Shown: positions 25,468-35,030, counted from the first letter of the stretch. The stretch is DNA of 64,000 nt from Pseudarthrobacter sp. NIBRBAC000502772 (GCF_006517235.1 NZ_CP041188.1:2480001-2544000); one strand, 5' to 3'. Notes: generated by a model not told the origin, from the sequence alone. A program made the numbers and translations.

Positions 25468-26499
25468 CTAATTGTTGCTGCGCACGATCACCTTGACTGC
25501 CCCGGCGGCGGAGCGCGCCTCCGCAAATGCATCGGCAACGGCCTCGAGGGGATATTCGGATATCGGGACTCCCGCGAGTCCAAGTGCCCGGTTTCCGATG
25601 AGCTGCACGGATTCGGCGAAATCGGCCGGTTCGTAAACCCGGACGCCGATGATTTCCTGCTCGGCAAAGGCGAGCTCACGCAGATCGATATTGGCCGGTC
25701 CGTGGTGCACGGCGACGATCACGATGCGTCCCCGAACCGGCGCCGCCTCCGTTAGTGCCGGCGTGACACTGGAGTGCCCGGCGCAGTCAAACACAACGTC
25801 CGCCGTGGCCTCGCGATTTTCGCGAGCGACCGGAGAGTCCTGCGGAGCAAGGGCCCTGAAGCCGAGTGCCTCAACAATGTGCCGGCGCTGCTCACTTGGC
25901 TCGACAAGGAGCACATCCTTGGCGCCGCGAAACCTCGCCACGAGGGCCACCAGGATTCCTATCGGCCCGGCACCGAAGATTAGTACCTTCTCTCCCGGTG
26001 CCATCCGCGAGCGACGGACGGCGTGGACCGCCACGGCCAGGGGTTCGGCCAGAGCCGCTTCGGTCGCCGGCGCGTCGGCGGAGAACGCGAAGAGGTTCGA
26101 CACCGGAACGGCCAGGACTTCAGTCATGGAGCCCGGGACGTCGATGCCCAGGAGGCGCAGGTTCCGGCAGACATGCCCCAGCCCTTTTAGGCAGGCACCG
26201 CACTGACCGCAAGGCAACAGTGGATTGACAGCGACCCTCGTGCCCGCGGGAATTCCGCTCCCGCCTGGTTCCTCCAGAATGCCGGTGATCTCATGCCCCA
26301 GGATGAGTGGCATTGCGGCACGGGGATGGCGGCCGTCAACAATTGGAAAGTCGGAACCGCAGATGCCGGTGTATGACACGCGGACCAGGGCTGCGCCGGG
26401 GCCCGGACTGGGTTTCGGGACATGCTGGACCTCGAAATGGTGGGCGGCGGAAAGAACCGCGGCCCGGATTCCGGTGGTGAGGGTGGTTGAGGGCGACAT
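25468..26499 (-). CDS. Zinc-dependent alcohol/polyol dehydrogenase (MDR family)
   Basis: A 343-residue MDR enzyme: catalytic zinc site SYTGICGSDFPIVDG and LILGHEITGI, structural zinc lobe PCGQCGACLKGLGHVC, and cofactor motif VLIFGAGPIGILVALVARFRGAKDVLLVEPS. ATG 26499 follows AAGGAG. It is divergent from the first IclR gene across a copy of the dyad motif, so IclR-type control is likely. It resembles sorbitol/threonine-type dehydrogenases and probably oxidises a polyol to the ketose used by the kinase and transketolase (inference). Confidence 0.88.
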   Translation of the reverse strand: MSPSTTLTTGIRAAVLSAAHHFEVQHVPKPSPGPGAALVRVSYTGICGSDFPIVDGRHPRAAMPLILGHEITGILEEPGGSGIPAGTRVAVNPLLPCGQCGACLKGLGHVCRNLRLLGIDVPGSMTEVLAVPVSNLFAFSADAPATEAALAEPLAVAVHAVRRSRMAPGEKVLIFGAGPIGILVALVARFRGAKDVLLVEPSEQRRHIVEALGFRALAPQDSPVARENREATADVVFDCAGHSSVTPALTEAAPVRGRIVIVAVHHGPANIDLRELAFAEQEIIGVRVYEPADFAESVQLIGNRALGLAGVPISEYPLEAVADAFAEARSAAGAVKVIVRSNN

Positions 26500-26562
26500 C
26501 GACTGCTCCTTTGAATGTCCGAACTGTTCTTTGGGGCTAGCCTCTTCAAGCTACCACCAAGT

Positions 26563-26576
26563 GGACGCAATATCCG
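26563..26576. promoter_or_regulatory. Dyad motif between alcohol dehydrogenase and IclR gene (copy 3)
   Basis: GGACGCAATATCCG, 12 of 14 bases identical to the copy at 57734. It sits in the divergent intergenic region, suited to control both directions. A half-site ATGTCCGC also occurs at 26663-26670 just before the IclR start. Confidence 0.55.
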
Positions 26577-26686
26577 CACGGTGATAACTCGGAACGCAGC
26601 GGGGTGGAATGTTCCAAATCTTGCGTCTTGGTACCCCGATACGTATCGTGACTCATGAATGAATGTCCGCTACGTGAGAGGTTCCA

Positions 26687-27502
26687 ATGTCGGAAGCAGT
26701 CGACCCCAGCGGTGGAATGAACCTGGTGACAAAATCCGCCCTGGTCCTCCAAGCCATAGCGGATGCCGGCGAACTCTCAGTGAATGAACTCGCCGAACGC
26801 ACCGGGGAGCCCGCCAGCTCCCTGTATCGGCTCCTCTCAACGCTAGAAATGATCGGATGGGTCGAGCCTGGGTCACGTCGAGGGAAGATGCGCCTGGGTC
26901 TCGGATTTGTCAGGCTCGGTGCCAGGCTGGAGTCGCAGCTGGATCTGCGCGAACTCGCCAGGCCCGAGCTCGAGAGGCTCCACGCAGAAACCGGTCAGAC
27001 TGCGTTCCTCTGTATCCGAAGAGGGCTTCGTGCCGTGTGCATCGACCGAATTGACGGCCTCGATGTCCAGATACACAACCTGAGGCTGGGCGAGTCAATG
27101 CCTCTGGGGCAGGGGGCCGCGCCGCGTGCCATTCTGGCATTCGAATCTGCCGATATCGTTGAACGCTACCTCCGGGAACTGCCGGATGATCCCCTGTTCG
27201 GACCAGTGGCCCCGAGCCCCGAAAGCCTGCGGGAAAAACTTTCAGAAACGGCTGCTGCTGGAGTGGCCGTGGCCCACGACGATTGGGGCCAGGGAATCGG
27301 GGGGGTTGGCGCGCCGATCTTCAACCACAAGGGTTCAGTGGTGGGCGCGCTGTCCATCAGCGGGCAGACGCATCGCGTATTCCACAGCGGCTACGATCTC
27401 GTCGCAAGCGTCAAATCGGCGGCCGATACCGTCAGTCGCGCACTGGGCGCATTGCGCGCCACGGAAAGCGCCCCGGACCTCCACGAAAGAAGGGCAGTCT
27501 AG
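26687..27502 (+). CDS. IclR-family transcriptional regulator 1
   Basis: A full-length IclR protein of 271 residues: N-terminal winged helix (SALVLQAIADAGELSVNELAERTGEPASSLYRLLSTLEMIGWV) and a C-terminal effector domain (LERLHAETGQTAFLCIRRGLRAVCIDR; GAAPRAILAF; GVGAPIFNHKGSVVGALSISG). ATG 26687 follows GAGAGG. Its stop shares one base with the start of a second IclR gene (TAGTG), so the two are co-translated. It most likely regulates the transketolase-kinase-dehydrogenase locus via the dyad motif. Confidence 0.93.
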   Translation: MSEAVDPSGGMNLVTKSALVLQAIADAGELSVNELAERTGEPASSLYRLLSTLEMIGWVEPGSRRGKMRLGLGFVRLGARLESQLDLRELARPELERLHAETGQTAFLCIRRGLRAVCIDRIDGLDVQIHNLRLGESMPLGQGAAPRAILAFESADIVERYLRELPDDPLFGPVAPSPESLREKLSETAAAGVAVAHDDWGQGIGGVGAPIFNHKGSVVGALSISGQTHRVFHSGYDLVASVKSAADTVSRALGALRATESAPDLHERRAV

Positions 27503-28242
27503 TGGCCGCGAAACCGATCCGCGTCATGGCAAATAGCGCCGATCTGCTCAATGCGCTGGCGGACCGCGGTCCGCTGTCGGTGGTGGACATCGCCGATGAA
27601 CTATCGATGCCCCGTCCCAGCGTGTACCGGTTGCTGGATGCCCTCCAACACGTTGGCCTCATAGGGCTGCGGGACGATGGCCGTGCCCAGTTGGGAACTG
27701 AAATTCTGCACCTTGCCGACGCTGCTGTTGAGGGTATCCCGGAAGTACGCGCTGCCCGCCCGGCGATGGCCCGCCTGAACGAACAGACCGGACAGACGGT
27801 GTACCTTTGTGCCCTCCGCCATCAGATGGTTGCGTGCCTGGATTGGGTTAAGGGTACGAAGGTCACTCTCCTGCTCCTCAATCCCGGAGGAACCCTTCCA
27901 CCGCATGCGGGCGCGGCCTCACGTGCCATCCTGGCCTGGGATGAGCCGCTTCGATGGCATGTAACTTCGGCGGCCCCGTTGCAGAAACTCACCCCACATA
28001 CCCTCGTAACAGCACACCAGATTGAAGCAGATGCCGTGCTCACCCGCGACCGTGGCTTCAGTATCTCCGACGAGGACGTCACTATCGGAGTTGCTGCTTT
28101 GGGCGTGCCATTGTTTGACACCCGGGGCGAATTGCGTGGGGCGTTGTCCGTCGCCGGGCTCCGCGACGATATCGTCCCGCATCAGGACGAGTACGGGGCG
28201 TTGTTGAAGGAAGCTGCGGCGGAGATTTCGGCCGCGATCTAG
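27502..28242 (+). CDS. IclR-family transcriptional regulator 2
   Basis: A second IclR protein, 246 residues from GTG 27502, with winged helix (ADLLNALADRGPLSVVDIADELSMPRPSVYRLLDALQHVGLI) and IclR effector domain (MARLNEQTGQTVYLCALRHQMVACLDW; AGAASRAILAW; VAALGVPLFDTRGELRGALSVAG). The longer frame reading from 27283 is a shadow of the first IclR gene. Tandem overlapping IclR paralogues differ clearly in sequence, suggesting a heteromeric or two-signal switch (inference). Confidence 0.92.
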   Translation: MAAKPIRVMANSADLLNALADRGPLSVVDIADELSMPRPSVYRLLDALQHVGLIGLRDDGRAQLGTEILHLADAAVEGIPEVRAARPAMARLNEQTGQTVYLCALRHQMVACLDWVKGTKVTLLLLNPGGTLPPHAGAASRAILAWDEPLRWHVTSAAPLQKLTPHTLVTAHQIEADAVLTRDRGFSISDEDVTIGVAALGVPLFDTRGELRGALSVAGLRDDIVPHQDEYGALLKEAAAEISAAI

Positions 28243-28514
28243 GGGAGCGCCGCCGTCGGGCAGAGGACGAATTCGTAGCCTTCGCTTATGTCGAACAGTC
28301 GCCGCAGGTTGACGCCTTCGGCCTTCAGCCACACTTTTCGAAAATCCTCGCTGACGACCTCGACAACCCCTGAGTGGACCTCAGCACCATCGCGCTCTAT
28401 TTTGACGTGATCGCCAGGTTCGGGTCTGTAAACGGCCGCTAAGCTTGGGCCGCAGTCAGCAGGCTCAAGAGGAACTTGGCCCGTCATCAGGCGACCGCAC
28501 AATGGCTCGGCCAC
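28239..28514 (-). CDS. Small conserved hypothetical protein (beta-barrel-like)
   Basis: Up to 91 residues; the core GDHVKIERDGAEVHSGVVEVVSEDFRKVWLKAEGVNLRRLFDISEGYEFVL resembles short all-beta hypothetical proteins common in Arthrobacter. It is convergent with IclR 2, overlapping its stop by four bases. The start is unsure: GTG 28514 or ATG 28487, neither with a good ribosome binding site. No function is known. Confidence 0.5.
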   Translation of the reverse strand: MAEPLCGRLMTGQVPLEPADCGPSLAAVYRPEPGDHVKIERDGAEVHSGVVEVVSEDFRKVWLKAEGVNLRRLFDISEGYEFVLCPTAALP

Positions 28515-28980
28515 GTGCTGTGGTGTTCCCGATCATCCGATGCCATCGCATAGCCGGAGATGTCCAGTTGAGCCGTAATTGGCTGGCCAACAGAGCCCTG
28601 GAACAGATACTTCCTCAGCGCAGCTCCTGGGGCGTCAGGGACAATTCGCGGGTTGGAGCCATTCATTTAGTATTCCGTCCGACTTGAAGGATGCCTGCAA
28701 GGTGATTCCTGGCAACTATTATCGTACAATGGACGTAGTATCCGTTCCATGAGACTCTATATTTTCCTTCGATCCAGATGATCTCGCAGTGGCACTTTTG
28801 CCGGAGCTCCTTGCTTCCCGGCACGCCTCGGCCGGCATCATCTCCAGGACGAGGGACTAGGTAGAGAGAGGCGCTTAATGAACAATTGTCAGTGCGAGGC
28901 GCAATCTGAGGCGTTGCCATCATGACCACGTGCAAGATGATGGGAGCAGCTGCCGCCCTTGGGACGGAGAGGTGACTGCC
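28515..28980. other. Intergenic region upstream of the HAD gene
   Basis: About 465 bases with no recognisable coding region. The noticeable element is GGACGTAGTATCCG at 28731-28744 (listed separately). The rest is featureless. Confidence 0.5.
28731..28744. promoter_or_regulatory. Dyad motif upstream of the HAD gene (copy 4)
   Basis: GGACGTAGTATCCG, 12 of 14 bases identical to the copy at 26563. It lies 236 bases before the HAD gene start, so a long leader or an unseen promoter would be needed. Confidence 0.45.
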
Positions 28981-29760
28981 GTGAATCCTGTGATGAACAG
29001 TCGGGAGGATCCTTCGGAGTTTCGCCGTGCTTTCGGCTTGTGGCAGCCGCGCGGCGTGGTCTTTGACTGTGATGGGCTGCTGATGGATACCGAATCATTG
29101 TGGATGCTGTCCCAACGTAGCGTCAGCGAGAGCCACGGGGTCCTGTTTGACGCCGAATTTCAACGCAAACTGGTCGGCCTTCCAGCGAGCCGAATCGGGC
29201 CGCTCATTGCCGGTCGTGCGGGATCAGATCCGGGCAGGGTCATTGATCAGTTACTACGGGTGAACATAACCATGGTCGCTCAATCTGCTGCGCCAATGCC
29301 AGGCGCGCGGCGTTTTGTCGCCGCCGCCTCCTTGCGTGTGGCTACCGCAGTGGCCAGCAACTCGGCACGTCGCATACTGGATACCACGTTGCTTCGTGGG
29401 GATTTCGGCGCAGGTTTCGACATCACGGTATCGGCCGACGAGGTCGCGCATCCGAAGCCGGCCCCCGACGTCTATCTCGCCGCAGCAGACGCCCTGGACC
29501 TGGATCCGAAGGATTGCCTTGCGATTGAGGATTCCGAGGCCGGCGCCGCTTCAGCACGCTCCGCCGGAATGAAGGTTATCGCCATTCCCACTCCGGGCCA
29601 GCAACCTTGGGCGCACCTGACTCGTGACTCGCTTGAGGCGTCCGACCTCCTAAGTTGGGTCGAGGAGTGGCGGCCAACGACAGCGCCAGGACAGAGTTCC
29701 AAGCCCGCCCGCCTCACCGGGAGCACCGCGGAACCCTGGAACCCGAAAGCGACTGGGTAG
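28981..29760 (+). CDS. HAD-superfamily hydrolase (beta-phosphoglucomutase/sugar-phosphatase type)
   Basis: A 259-residue HAD subfamily IA protein. Motif I is VVFDCDGLLMDTESLW (nucleophile Asp, then DxD), motif II is the Ser of VASNSARRI, Lys is in DEVAHPKPAPDVYLAAADALD and motif III acidic residues in CLAIEDSEAGAASARSAGM. Sugar phosphatases and phosphomutases of this group act on hexose or pentose phosphates. GTG 28981 is preferred (GGAGAGG upstream); an ATG at 28993 is possible. The C-terminal 30 residues are Pro/Thr-rich. It probably dephosphorylates an intermediate of the adjacent sugar pathway. Confidence 0.85.
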   Translation: MNPVMNSREDPSEFRRAFGLWQPRGVVFDCDGLLMDTESLWMLSQRSVSESHGVLFDAEFQRKLVGLPASRIGPLIAGRAGSDPGRVIDQLLRVNITMVAQSAAPMPGARRFVAAASLRVATAVASNSARRILDTTLLRGDFGAGFDITVSADEVAHPKPAPDVYLAAADALDLDPKDCLAIEDSEAGAASARSAGMKVIAIPTPGQQPWAHLTRDSLEASDLLSWVEEWRPTTAPGQSSKPARLTGSTAEPWNPKATG

Positions 29761-29985
29761 GCGTTCCAATGCCGTATCGGGGGTCTCCGGCCGAGGCGAG
29801 CTGGTCCGTGCACACGCCGACCTCGCGGCCCCTCGTTTGAGAACCCATCCTTCGCTTCTGGCGGGACCGGCCTGTCCACCAGGGTCAGTGCGACGCAGGC
29901 CTGGTCCAGCAGGCCGAGCGAAACCCGATCAGGCCGCTGCACCAGCCTGGCGGAAGAATTCTGAAGACGGCCAGCCAGTGTCCCA

Positions 29986-30915
29986 TCAGCCAGCGTGTTG
30001 TGCAGAGTCAGAGGGGCTGGTTCGTGACTGGCGAATTGCGCTTTGGTAAGTCTGCTTGAGATGTTCAACTGTCGCGTCATAGTGCCTGCTGGCATAGGTT
30101 GCGTACAGGATGTCGATGACGAGCAACTGCCCCCACTTGCTCGTCACGGATTCCCCGTAGAGTTCCCCGCCACTGGGGACGGTGGCCGTATAGAGCACAA
30201 CGTCCGCGTAATTGCGCAGCGGGGAACCTTCGGCTCCGGTGATGGCAATGGTCGCCGCACCACGTTGCCGAGCGAGATGCATCGCATCGATGATCGGGGT
30301 GCTGCGCCCGGAGTCGCTGATGCCGATCAGCAAATCACCGGGTCCAATGATCGCTGCCAGCATGACCTGAATTGTGGTGTCGCGGTAAAGCATGCATTTC
30401 TTGCCGGCACGGGTGAAGCGCATGACTGCTTCCTCGGCGGCAATGCTGGACGACCCCATGCAGCTGAAAATCACGGTGTTCGACGCATCGATCAGGTCTA
30501 CAGCCCGCTGAATTGCCTCAACATCCTGCCGTTGACCGGTGCGCCGCAGGGACTGGACGCTGCTGCGCTCGACCTTTCCCGCGATCTCAGCGGCTGTGTC
30601 GCCGCGGTTGACGCCTTCGTATACGACCTCAGAATCTGCCGTGCGGGCACTCGTGGCAGCCTTGGAAATAAACGTGGCTTCGGCCAGGCCCAGCAGCATT
30701 GATTTGTAACCGTCAATGCCCAGTTCCTTGACGAATCGGGACACCGTGGACTCACCGACCCCGGCTGCCACAGCCAGTTCCGAGATGGTCATGGTTTGCG
30801 CTTGCTCCGGGGACTTCAGCACCGCTTCTGCGACCTGGCGGAGTGAAGGCGGGAGGTACGGCAGCCGCCCCGAGATCCGGTGCAGCAGTCCGCCGCCGGT
30901 GATGGTCTCCGTCAT
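29986..30915 (-). CDS. RpiR/MurR-family transcriptional regulator
   Basis: A 309-residue RpiR protein with an N-terminal HTH (YLPPSLRQVAEAVLKSPEQAQTMTISELAVAAGVGESTVSRFVKELGIDGYKSM) and a C-terminal SIS domain that binds phosphosugars (IFSCMGSSSIAAEEAVMRFTRAG; DLLIGISDSGRSTPIIDAMHLARQRGA). ATG 30915 has GGAG upstream. It is the last gene of the ten-gene minus-strand operon starting at 39739 and probably senses one of its phosphorylated intermediates. Its likely operators are the inverted repeats between that operon and glmS. Confidence 0.92.
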   Translation of the reverse strand: MTETITGGGLLHRISGRLPYLPPSLRQVAEAVLKSPEQAQTMTISELAVAAGVGESTVSRFVKELGIDGYKSMLLGLAEATFISKAATSARTADSEVVYEGVNRGDTAAEIAGKVERSSVQSLRRTGQRQDVEAIQRAVDLIDASNTVIFSCMGSSSIAAEEAVMRFTRAGKKCMLYRDTTIQVMLAAIIGPGDLLIGISDSGRSTPIIDAMHLARQRGAATIAITGAEGSPLRNYADVVLYTATVPSGGELYGESVTSKWGQLLVIDILYATYASRHYDATVEHLKQTYQSAIRQSRTSPSDSAQHAG

Positions 30916-30937
30916 ATTGCAGTCTCCGGTCTAGTCC

Positions 30938-31897
30938 CTAGGTGGCGAGGGCGTGAAGCAGGTTGTCCACAGCGGCCTGTGTGGCCCGGTCCACGCTTTC
31001 CTTAGTGTATCCACCGATGTGCGGCGTTGTGATGACCCTCGGGTGCGTAATCAGCCGGCTGGGTGCAGGGGGTTCGGAACTGAACACGTCGGTGGCCAGA
31101 TACTCGACCTGCCCGGAGTCGAGAGCCTGTAGCAGCGCCTCGTCGTCGATCAGGGATGCCCGCGCAGTGTTGATGACGCCGGTACCCCATTGGAGCAGCC
31201 GGATTGCCGCGGCTCCGAGAACCGGTTGCCCGGACGGCGGAGTGTGCAGCGATATGACGTGGCTCGATGACAAAACACGCTCCCGTGGTGCCCATGAGAA
31301 GTCGGGCGAAGGAGCGAACGATGTCACGGGATATTCGTCGAAGGCAATCACCTTCATGCCTAGTCCAAGCGCCATCGTCGCAACCCGCCGGCCGATCTGG
31401 CCGCATCCGATCAGACCAAGGACTTTCCCTGACACTTCATTGCCGGGCCGGCGGTTCCATTGGCCCGACTTCAGCTGGGCATCGTGCCAGGGGATGCTGC
31501 GGCTCCCGGCCAGAATCAGTGCGATGGTAAGTTCCGCTACTCCCTGGGAGTTGGCGCCTGGCGCGGTGAGTACGTTGATCCCCAGACGCTCGGCCGCTTC
31601 GACATCGATCGAATCCACGCCGACGCCGTTCCGGGAGATGGCTTTCAGCCGAGTAAGGTCCTCCAGTACCTGTCCGGAAAGGCGTTCGGTGCCCGCAAGG
31701 TAGCCGACGCACTGCGACACGCCGGCGCGGATCTGATCTTCATTGGGCACTGCACCGGGAGACGGATAAACCAGTTCGTATCCTGCGCGTTCCAGCTTCT
31801 GCAGGGCAGGGTGCCCCCCGTCTGACAAGGAGCGGGGGGTCACTGCAATGCGGCCGTTGCGGCCTGGCTCGGTGAGGTTCAGCGAAGCCATGGACAT
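30938..31897 (-). CDS. D-isomer 2-hydroxyacid dehydrogenase (SerA-like)
   Basis: A 319-residue NAD-dependent enzyme: KAISRNGVGVDSIDVEAAERLGINV, cofactor motif VLGLIGCGQIGRRVATMALGLGMKVIAFDEY, and catalytic His in TPHIGGYTKESVDRA with Arg in VINTARASLIDDEALL. It resembles phosphoglycerate/hydroxypyruvate dehydrogenases. ATG 31897 overlaps the upstream stop by one base (TGATG). Within the operon it would reduce or oxidise a 2-hydroxy acid formed in the pathway, for example after aldolase cleavage (inference). Confidence 0.88.
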   Translation of the reverse strand: MSMASLNLTEPGRNGRIAVTPRSLSDGGHPALQKLERAGYELVYPSPGAVPNEDQIRAGVSQCVGYLAGTERLSGQVLEDLTRLKAISRNGVGVDSIDVEAAERLGINVLTAPGANSQGVAELTIALILAGSRSIPWHDAQLKSGQWNRRPGNEVSGKVLGLIGCGQIGRRVATMALGLGMKVIAFDEYPVTSFAPSPDFSWAPRERVLSSSHVISLHTPPSGQPVLGAAAIRLLQWGTGVINTARASLIDDEALLQALDSGQVEYLATDVFSSEPPAPSRLITHPRVITTPHIGGYTKESVDRATQAAVDNLLHALAT

Positions 31898-32487
31898 CAG
31901 GCCTGCCAGCGTGGGTTGTCAATGAACTCCGCCTTGCCATCGCGCTCCACGCATAGTTTCCGGAAGCCCTTGGTTTCAATGGTTCCGTAGTCGTGTCCGG
32001 CGTGCCCGGGGAATGCGAAGAATGTGACCAGGGGCTCCGTGGCGGAGACGTTGATGCTTCGGTGGGCGTAGCGCCGCGGAACGTACACGGCCTGGCCGGG
32101 CGTGAATTCGGCAGCCTGCCAGTCACCTTCGGGGTTCTCCATCAGCATGTAACCGCGGCCGCTCAAGCAGTAGTAGATCTCCGCCGTGTCCAGGACTTCA
32201 TGGAAGTGACCCTTGGTCATGTGGTATTCGTCGCCTACTTTTCCCGGATAGGTGATGCTGGTCCCGTAGGCAACGTCGCCGCTGGTCGAGGGCACACCCA
32301 TGTCGAAGAACTCGTAGACAAGTGTGTCCTCCTGGGCGAGCTGGGCGTCCGCGGCTTCCTGGTCGGCGTACATATCAGCCATTGCTGACAGTCGGCGCTG
32401 CAGGGGGGCCTTGGTGGTTGACAGTCCGGTGGTGACATTGAAGTCGGTGACTACTGCTTTGACGGTGGTTGCGGGGGAGGCGTTCAT
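31897..32487 (-). CDS. Cupin-type phosphoglucose isomerase
   Basis: A 196-residue cupin of the cPGI family, which interconverts glucose-6-phosphate and fructose-6-phosphate with a bound metal. The motif GDEYHMTKGHFHEVLDTAEIYYCLSGRGYMLMEN supplies the metal ligands (HxH, Glu) and TKGHFH signature; the last His is in YVPRRYAHRSIN. The start overlaps the upstream AroE-like stop (ATGA). Archaea use this as their glycolytic isomerase, whereas actinobacterial copies occur in sugar operons; here it may act on a related ketose or aldose phosphate. Confidence 0.88.
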   Translation of the reverse strand: MNASPATTVKAVVTDFNVTTGLSTTKAPLQRRLSAMADMYADQEAADAQLAQEDTLVYEFFDMGVPSTSGDVAYGTSITYPGKVGDEYHMTKGHFHEVLDTAEIYYCLSGRGYMLMENPEGDWQAAEFTPGQAVYVPRRYAHRSINVSATEPLVTFFAFPGHAGHDYGTIETKGFRKLCVERDGKAEFIDNPRWQA

Positions 32488-33446
32488 GAGGGGTTCTCCT
32501 TCTGGGATACGGTGTGGGCAATGTCGGAAAGACGGTCGAAATCCGCTCCCTGGGTGGGTATGTCGATATCGAATACGTCGGCGATCACTCTGGTCCAGCC
32601 ATGAATGAAGTAGACCCAGCCGTCTTCGACCCGGACCTGGAGCTCCGGGTGTTGTGCACGGGCCTGATCCAGGAAGACGAGGTCTCCGCGGTAGTTGAAA
32701 TCCCAGGCAATGGCCCCCTGGGGGAAAATGACGCCGTCCGTCAAGGGCGAGCCCGGACGGTCCTTTCCCAAGCCCGTGGCGTTGATGATCACCGATCCAG
32801 GGGATGCGTTGGCGACGACTTCATCATTGGTCGATCCAGCTGTGGCCTGGACGTATGTGATCGGCAGCGCGCTCCCGAGCCGGGCGTGCATGGCCTGCAT
32901 TTCCTCGAGCCGCAGGTTCCGGCGATTGGTGACGATGATCTTTTTGGGTCCCGGCAGGCCGGCAGCGGCCCGCTTATGCAGATACAGTGTGAGGGCCAGC
33001 GAGGAGCCGCCCGCGCCGAGCAGCACCAGGTCCGCTGACGAGTCTTCCCAGTAGTTCTCGGGAAGGATGGCTTCCAGGGACAGGCCGCTGGTGACGGCGT
33101 CCATAGCATTGCCCCACAACAGTGGGGACCGTTTGCTGATGCTGCTGATTTCATGGAGAAGCTGTGCGTCAGGGCCAAATTCGTCGAAGAGGTCCCGGGC
33201 TGCGCTGACGATGTCCAGCTTGTGGGTCGTCACGAGTGCGCCGAGCGACATTGGGTCGGATTTTATGAATCCGACGACGTCCCGGTAGGCCTCCGGCGGA
33301 GCACCCAAAGGAAGGTCGATGCCCTTGAGGCTGGCGTCAAGGTCGAGCTCTTTTGCCCACGCCGGGAAAACTTTCATGATGGAGGATTTGTTTGTCGTGA
33401 CACCGATGAAGTACATCGTCGGTTCGACGGCGGGCAGTAGCGTCAC
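32484..33446 (-). CDS. AroE-like (shikimate/quinate dehydrogenase family) NAD(P) oxidoreductase
   Basis: A 320-residue protein in two domains. The substrate-domain pattern GALVTTHKLDIVSAARDLFDEF includes the catalytic Lys of shikimate dehydrogenases, and ADLVLLGAGGSSLALTLYLHKR is the nucleotide-binding turn; VIINATGLGKDRPGSPL is also typical. Length exceeds AroE (about 270-290) and the cofactor loop IIVTNRRNLRLEEM is NRR, usually suited to NADP. GTG 33446 has AGGAGCG. It is in a sugar operon, not with aromatic biosynthesis, so it probably handles a cyclic or open sugar derivative (inference). Confidence 0.83.
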   Translation of the reverse strand: MTLLPAVEPTMYFIGVTTNKSSIMKVFPAWAKELDLDASLKGIDLPLGAPPEAYRDVVGFIKSDPMSLGALVTTHKLDIVSAARDLFDEFGPDAQLLHEISSISKRSPLLWGNAMDAVTSGLSLEAILPENYWEDSSADLVLLGAGGSSLALTLYLHKRAAAGLPGPKKIIVTNRRNLRLEEMQAMHARLGSALPITYVQATAGSTNDEVVANASPGSVIINATGLGKDRPGSPLTDGVIFPQGAIAWDFNYRGDLVFLDQARAQHPELQVRVEDGWVYFIHGWTRVIADVFDIDIPTQGADFDRLSDIAHTVSQKENPS

Positions 33447-33455
33447 AGGGCGCTC

Positions 33456-34985
33456 CTAGGGATTGGTGGTAGATGGGGTGGCGGGTTCGTGCTCTTCCCA
33501 GTTGCAGGCGCGGGTGACGGCCTTTTGCCACCCGGCGTACAGGGCAGAGCGTTTTTCTTCAGACATGTCCGGGGTGAAGGCCCGGTCAAGTGCGAATGTG
33601 TCACGCAGTTCGTCTTTGCTCGCCCAGAACCCACAGGCAAGGCCCGCCAGAAGCGCGGCTCCGCGTGCCGTGGATTCGACTTGCCGGGGACGGAGGACCG
33701 GGACGTTGACCATGTCGGCCTGGAACTGCATGAGGAAGTTGTTCCGCACCGCACCGCCGTCGACACGGATTTCGGAGACGGGGAGTCCGGCATCGGCCTC
33801 CATGCAATTGATGACGTCCTTGATCTGGAACGCAATGGATTCGAGCGTGGCCCGGATGATGTGGTTGCGGCTCGAGCCACGGGTGAGTCCGAGGATCGCG
33901 CCGCGGGCATACGGGTCCCAGTACGGCGCGGCCAGGCCGGTGAACGCGGGAACAACGTATACCCCGCCGGAATCCTCCACCCGCATTGCGGCGTACTCAC
34001 TGTCGGCCGAATCATAGATGACCCGGAGCTCATCCCGTAGCCATTGGATGGACGCCGCGGCCACGAAAATCAGTCCTTCAAGCGCATATTCAACTTCGCC
34101 GTTGATTCCCCAGGCAATGGTGGTCAGCATTCCGTTCGCCGAGCTGACTGGTTTGTCGCCGGTATTCATGACCAGACTGGCGCCGGTGCCGTAAGTCGCC
34201 TTGACCATGCCGCGGTCGAAGCACGCCTGCCCGAACAGAGCCGCCTGCTGGTCTCCGATTGCCGAGGCGACCGGGATATGGGCGCCCGCAAAGATTCCGT
34301 CGCAGGTGTGTCCGTAGACTTCGCTGCTTGGCCGGACGTCGGGGAGCATTAGACGGGGTACGCCCAGCTCACCGAGGAGTTTGTCGTCCCAGTCCAGGGT
34401 GTTGATGTCGAAGAGCATCGTCCTCGCCGCGTTGGAGTAATCGGTGACATGCGCGGCCCCGGCAGTCAGGTTCCAAATGATCCAGCTGTCGATGGTGCCG
34501 AAGCACAGCTCGCCGGCCTCCGCACGGGCCCGTGCACCGGGGACGTTGTCCAGGATCCACGCGATTTTGGTGCCGGAGAAGTAGGCGTCGATGACCAGCC
34601 CGGTCGTGGACCGGACATGCTCCTCCAGACCCTTCTCTTTGAGGCCGTCGCATACTCCGGCCGTGCGCCTGTCCTGCCACACGATGGCGTTCATGATGGG
34701 CTTGCCCGTGTCCCTGTCCCAGACGACTGTGGTTTCACGCTGGTTCGTGACGCCGATCGCACCGATGTCGTGCGGATCGATCCCGGCTCCCTGAAGGGCA
34801 CGCCGTGCCACGGCCAGTTGTGTATTCCAGATTTCCATGGGATCGTGTTCCACCCACCCCGGCTTGGGGTAGATCTGGGTGAACTCCTGGCTCGCTTCGC
34901 CTACGATCTCTACCTTTGAGTCATAGATGATTGCCCGGATACCGGTTGTCCCGGCATCCAGCGCCATGATGTACTTCGTTGTCAT
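33456..34985 (-). CDS. FGGY-family kinase, glycerol kinase-like
   Basis: A 509-residue FGGY kinase with strong glycerol-kinase features: [104 protein letters not shown] and [18 protein letters not shown]. It therefore may phosphorylate glycerol, but FGGY kinases in such operons (erythritol, threitol, xylitol) share these motifs. The context of polyol dehydrogenases, not glpF or glpD, favours a different polyol. ATG 34985 lacks a strong ribosome binding site. Confidence 0.87.
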   Translation of the reverse strand: MTTKYIMALDAGTTGIRAIIYDSKVEIVGEASQEFTQIYPKPGWVEHDPMEIWNTQLAVARRALQGAGIDPHDIGAIGVTNQRETTVVWDRDTGKPIMNAIVWQDRRTAGVCDGLKEKGLEEHVRSTTGLVIDAYFSGTKIAWILDNVPGARARAEAGELCFGTIDSWIIWNLTAGAAHVTDYSNAARTMLFDINTLDWDDKLLGELGVPRLMLPDVRPSSEVYGHTCDGIFAGAHIPVASAIGDQQAALFGQACFDRGMVKATYGTGASLVMNTGDKPVSSANGMLTTIAWGINGEVEYALEGLIFVAAASIQWLRDELRVIYDSADSEYAAMRVEDSGGVYVVPAFTGLAAPYWDPYARGAILGLTRGSSRNHIIRATLESIAFQIKDVINCMEADAGLPVSEIRVDGGAVRNNFLMQFQADMVNVPVLRPRQVESTARGAALLAGLACGFWASKDELRDTFALDRAFTPDMSEEKRSALYAGWQKAVTRACNWEEHEPATPSTTNP

Positions 34986-35030
34986 CGCCGGTCCATTTCT
35001 GTGTGCGTTGCGGATTCGAGGTGCAGCGCT

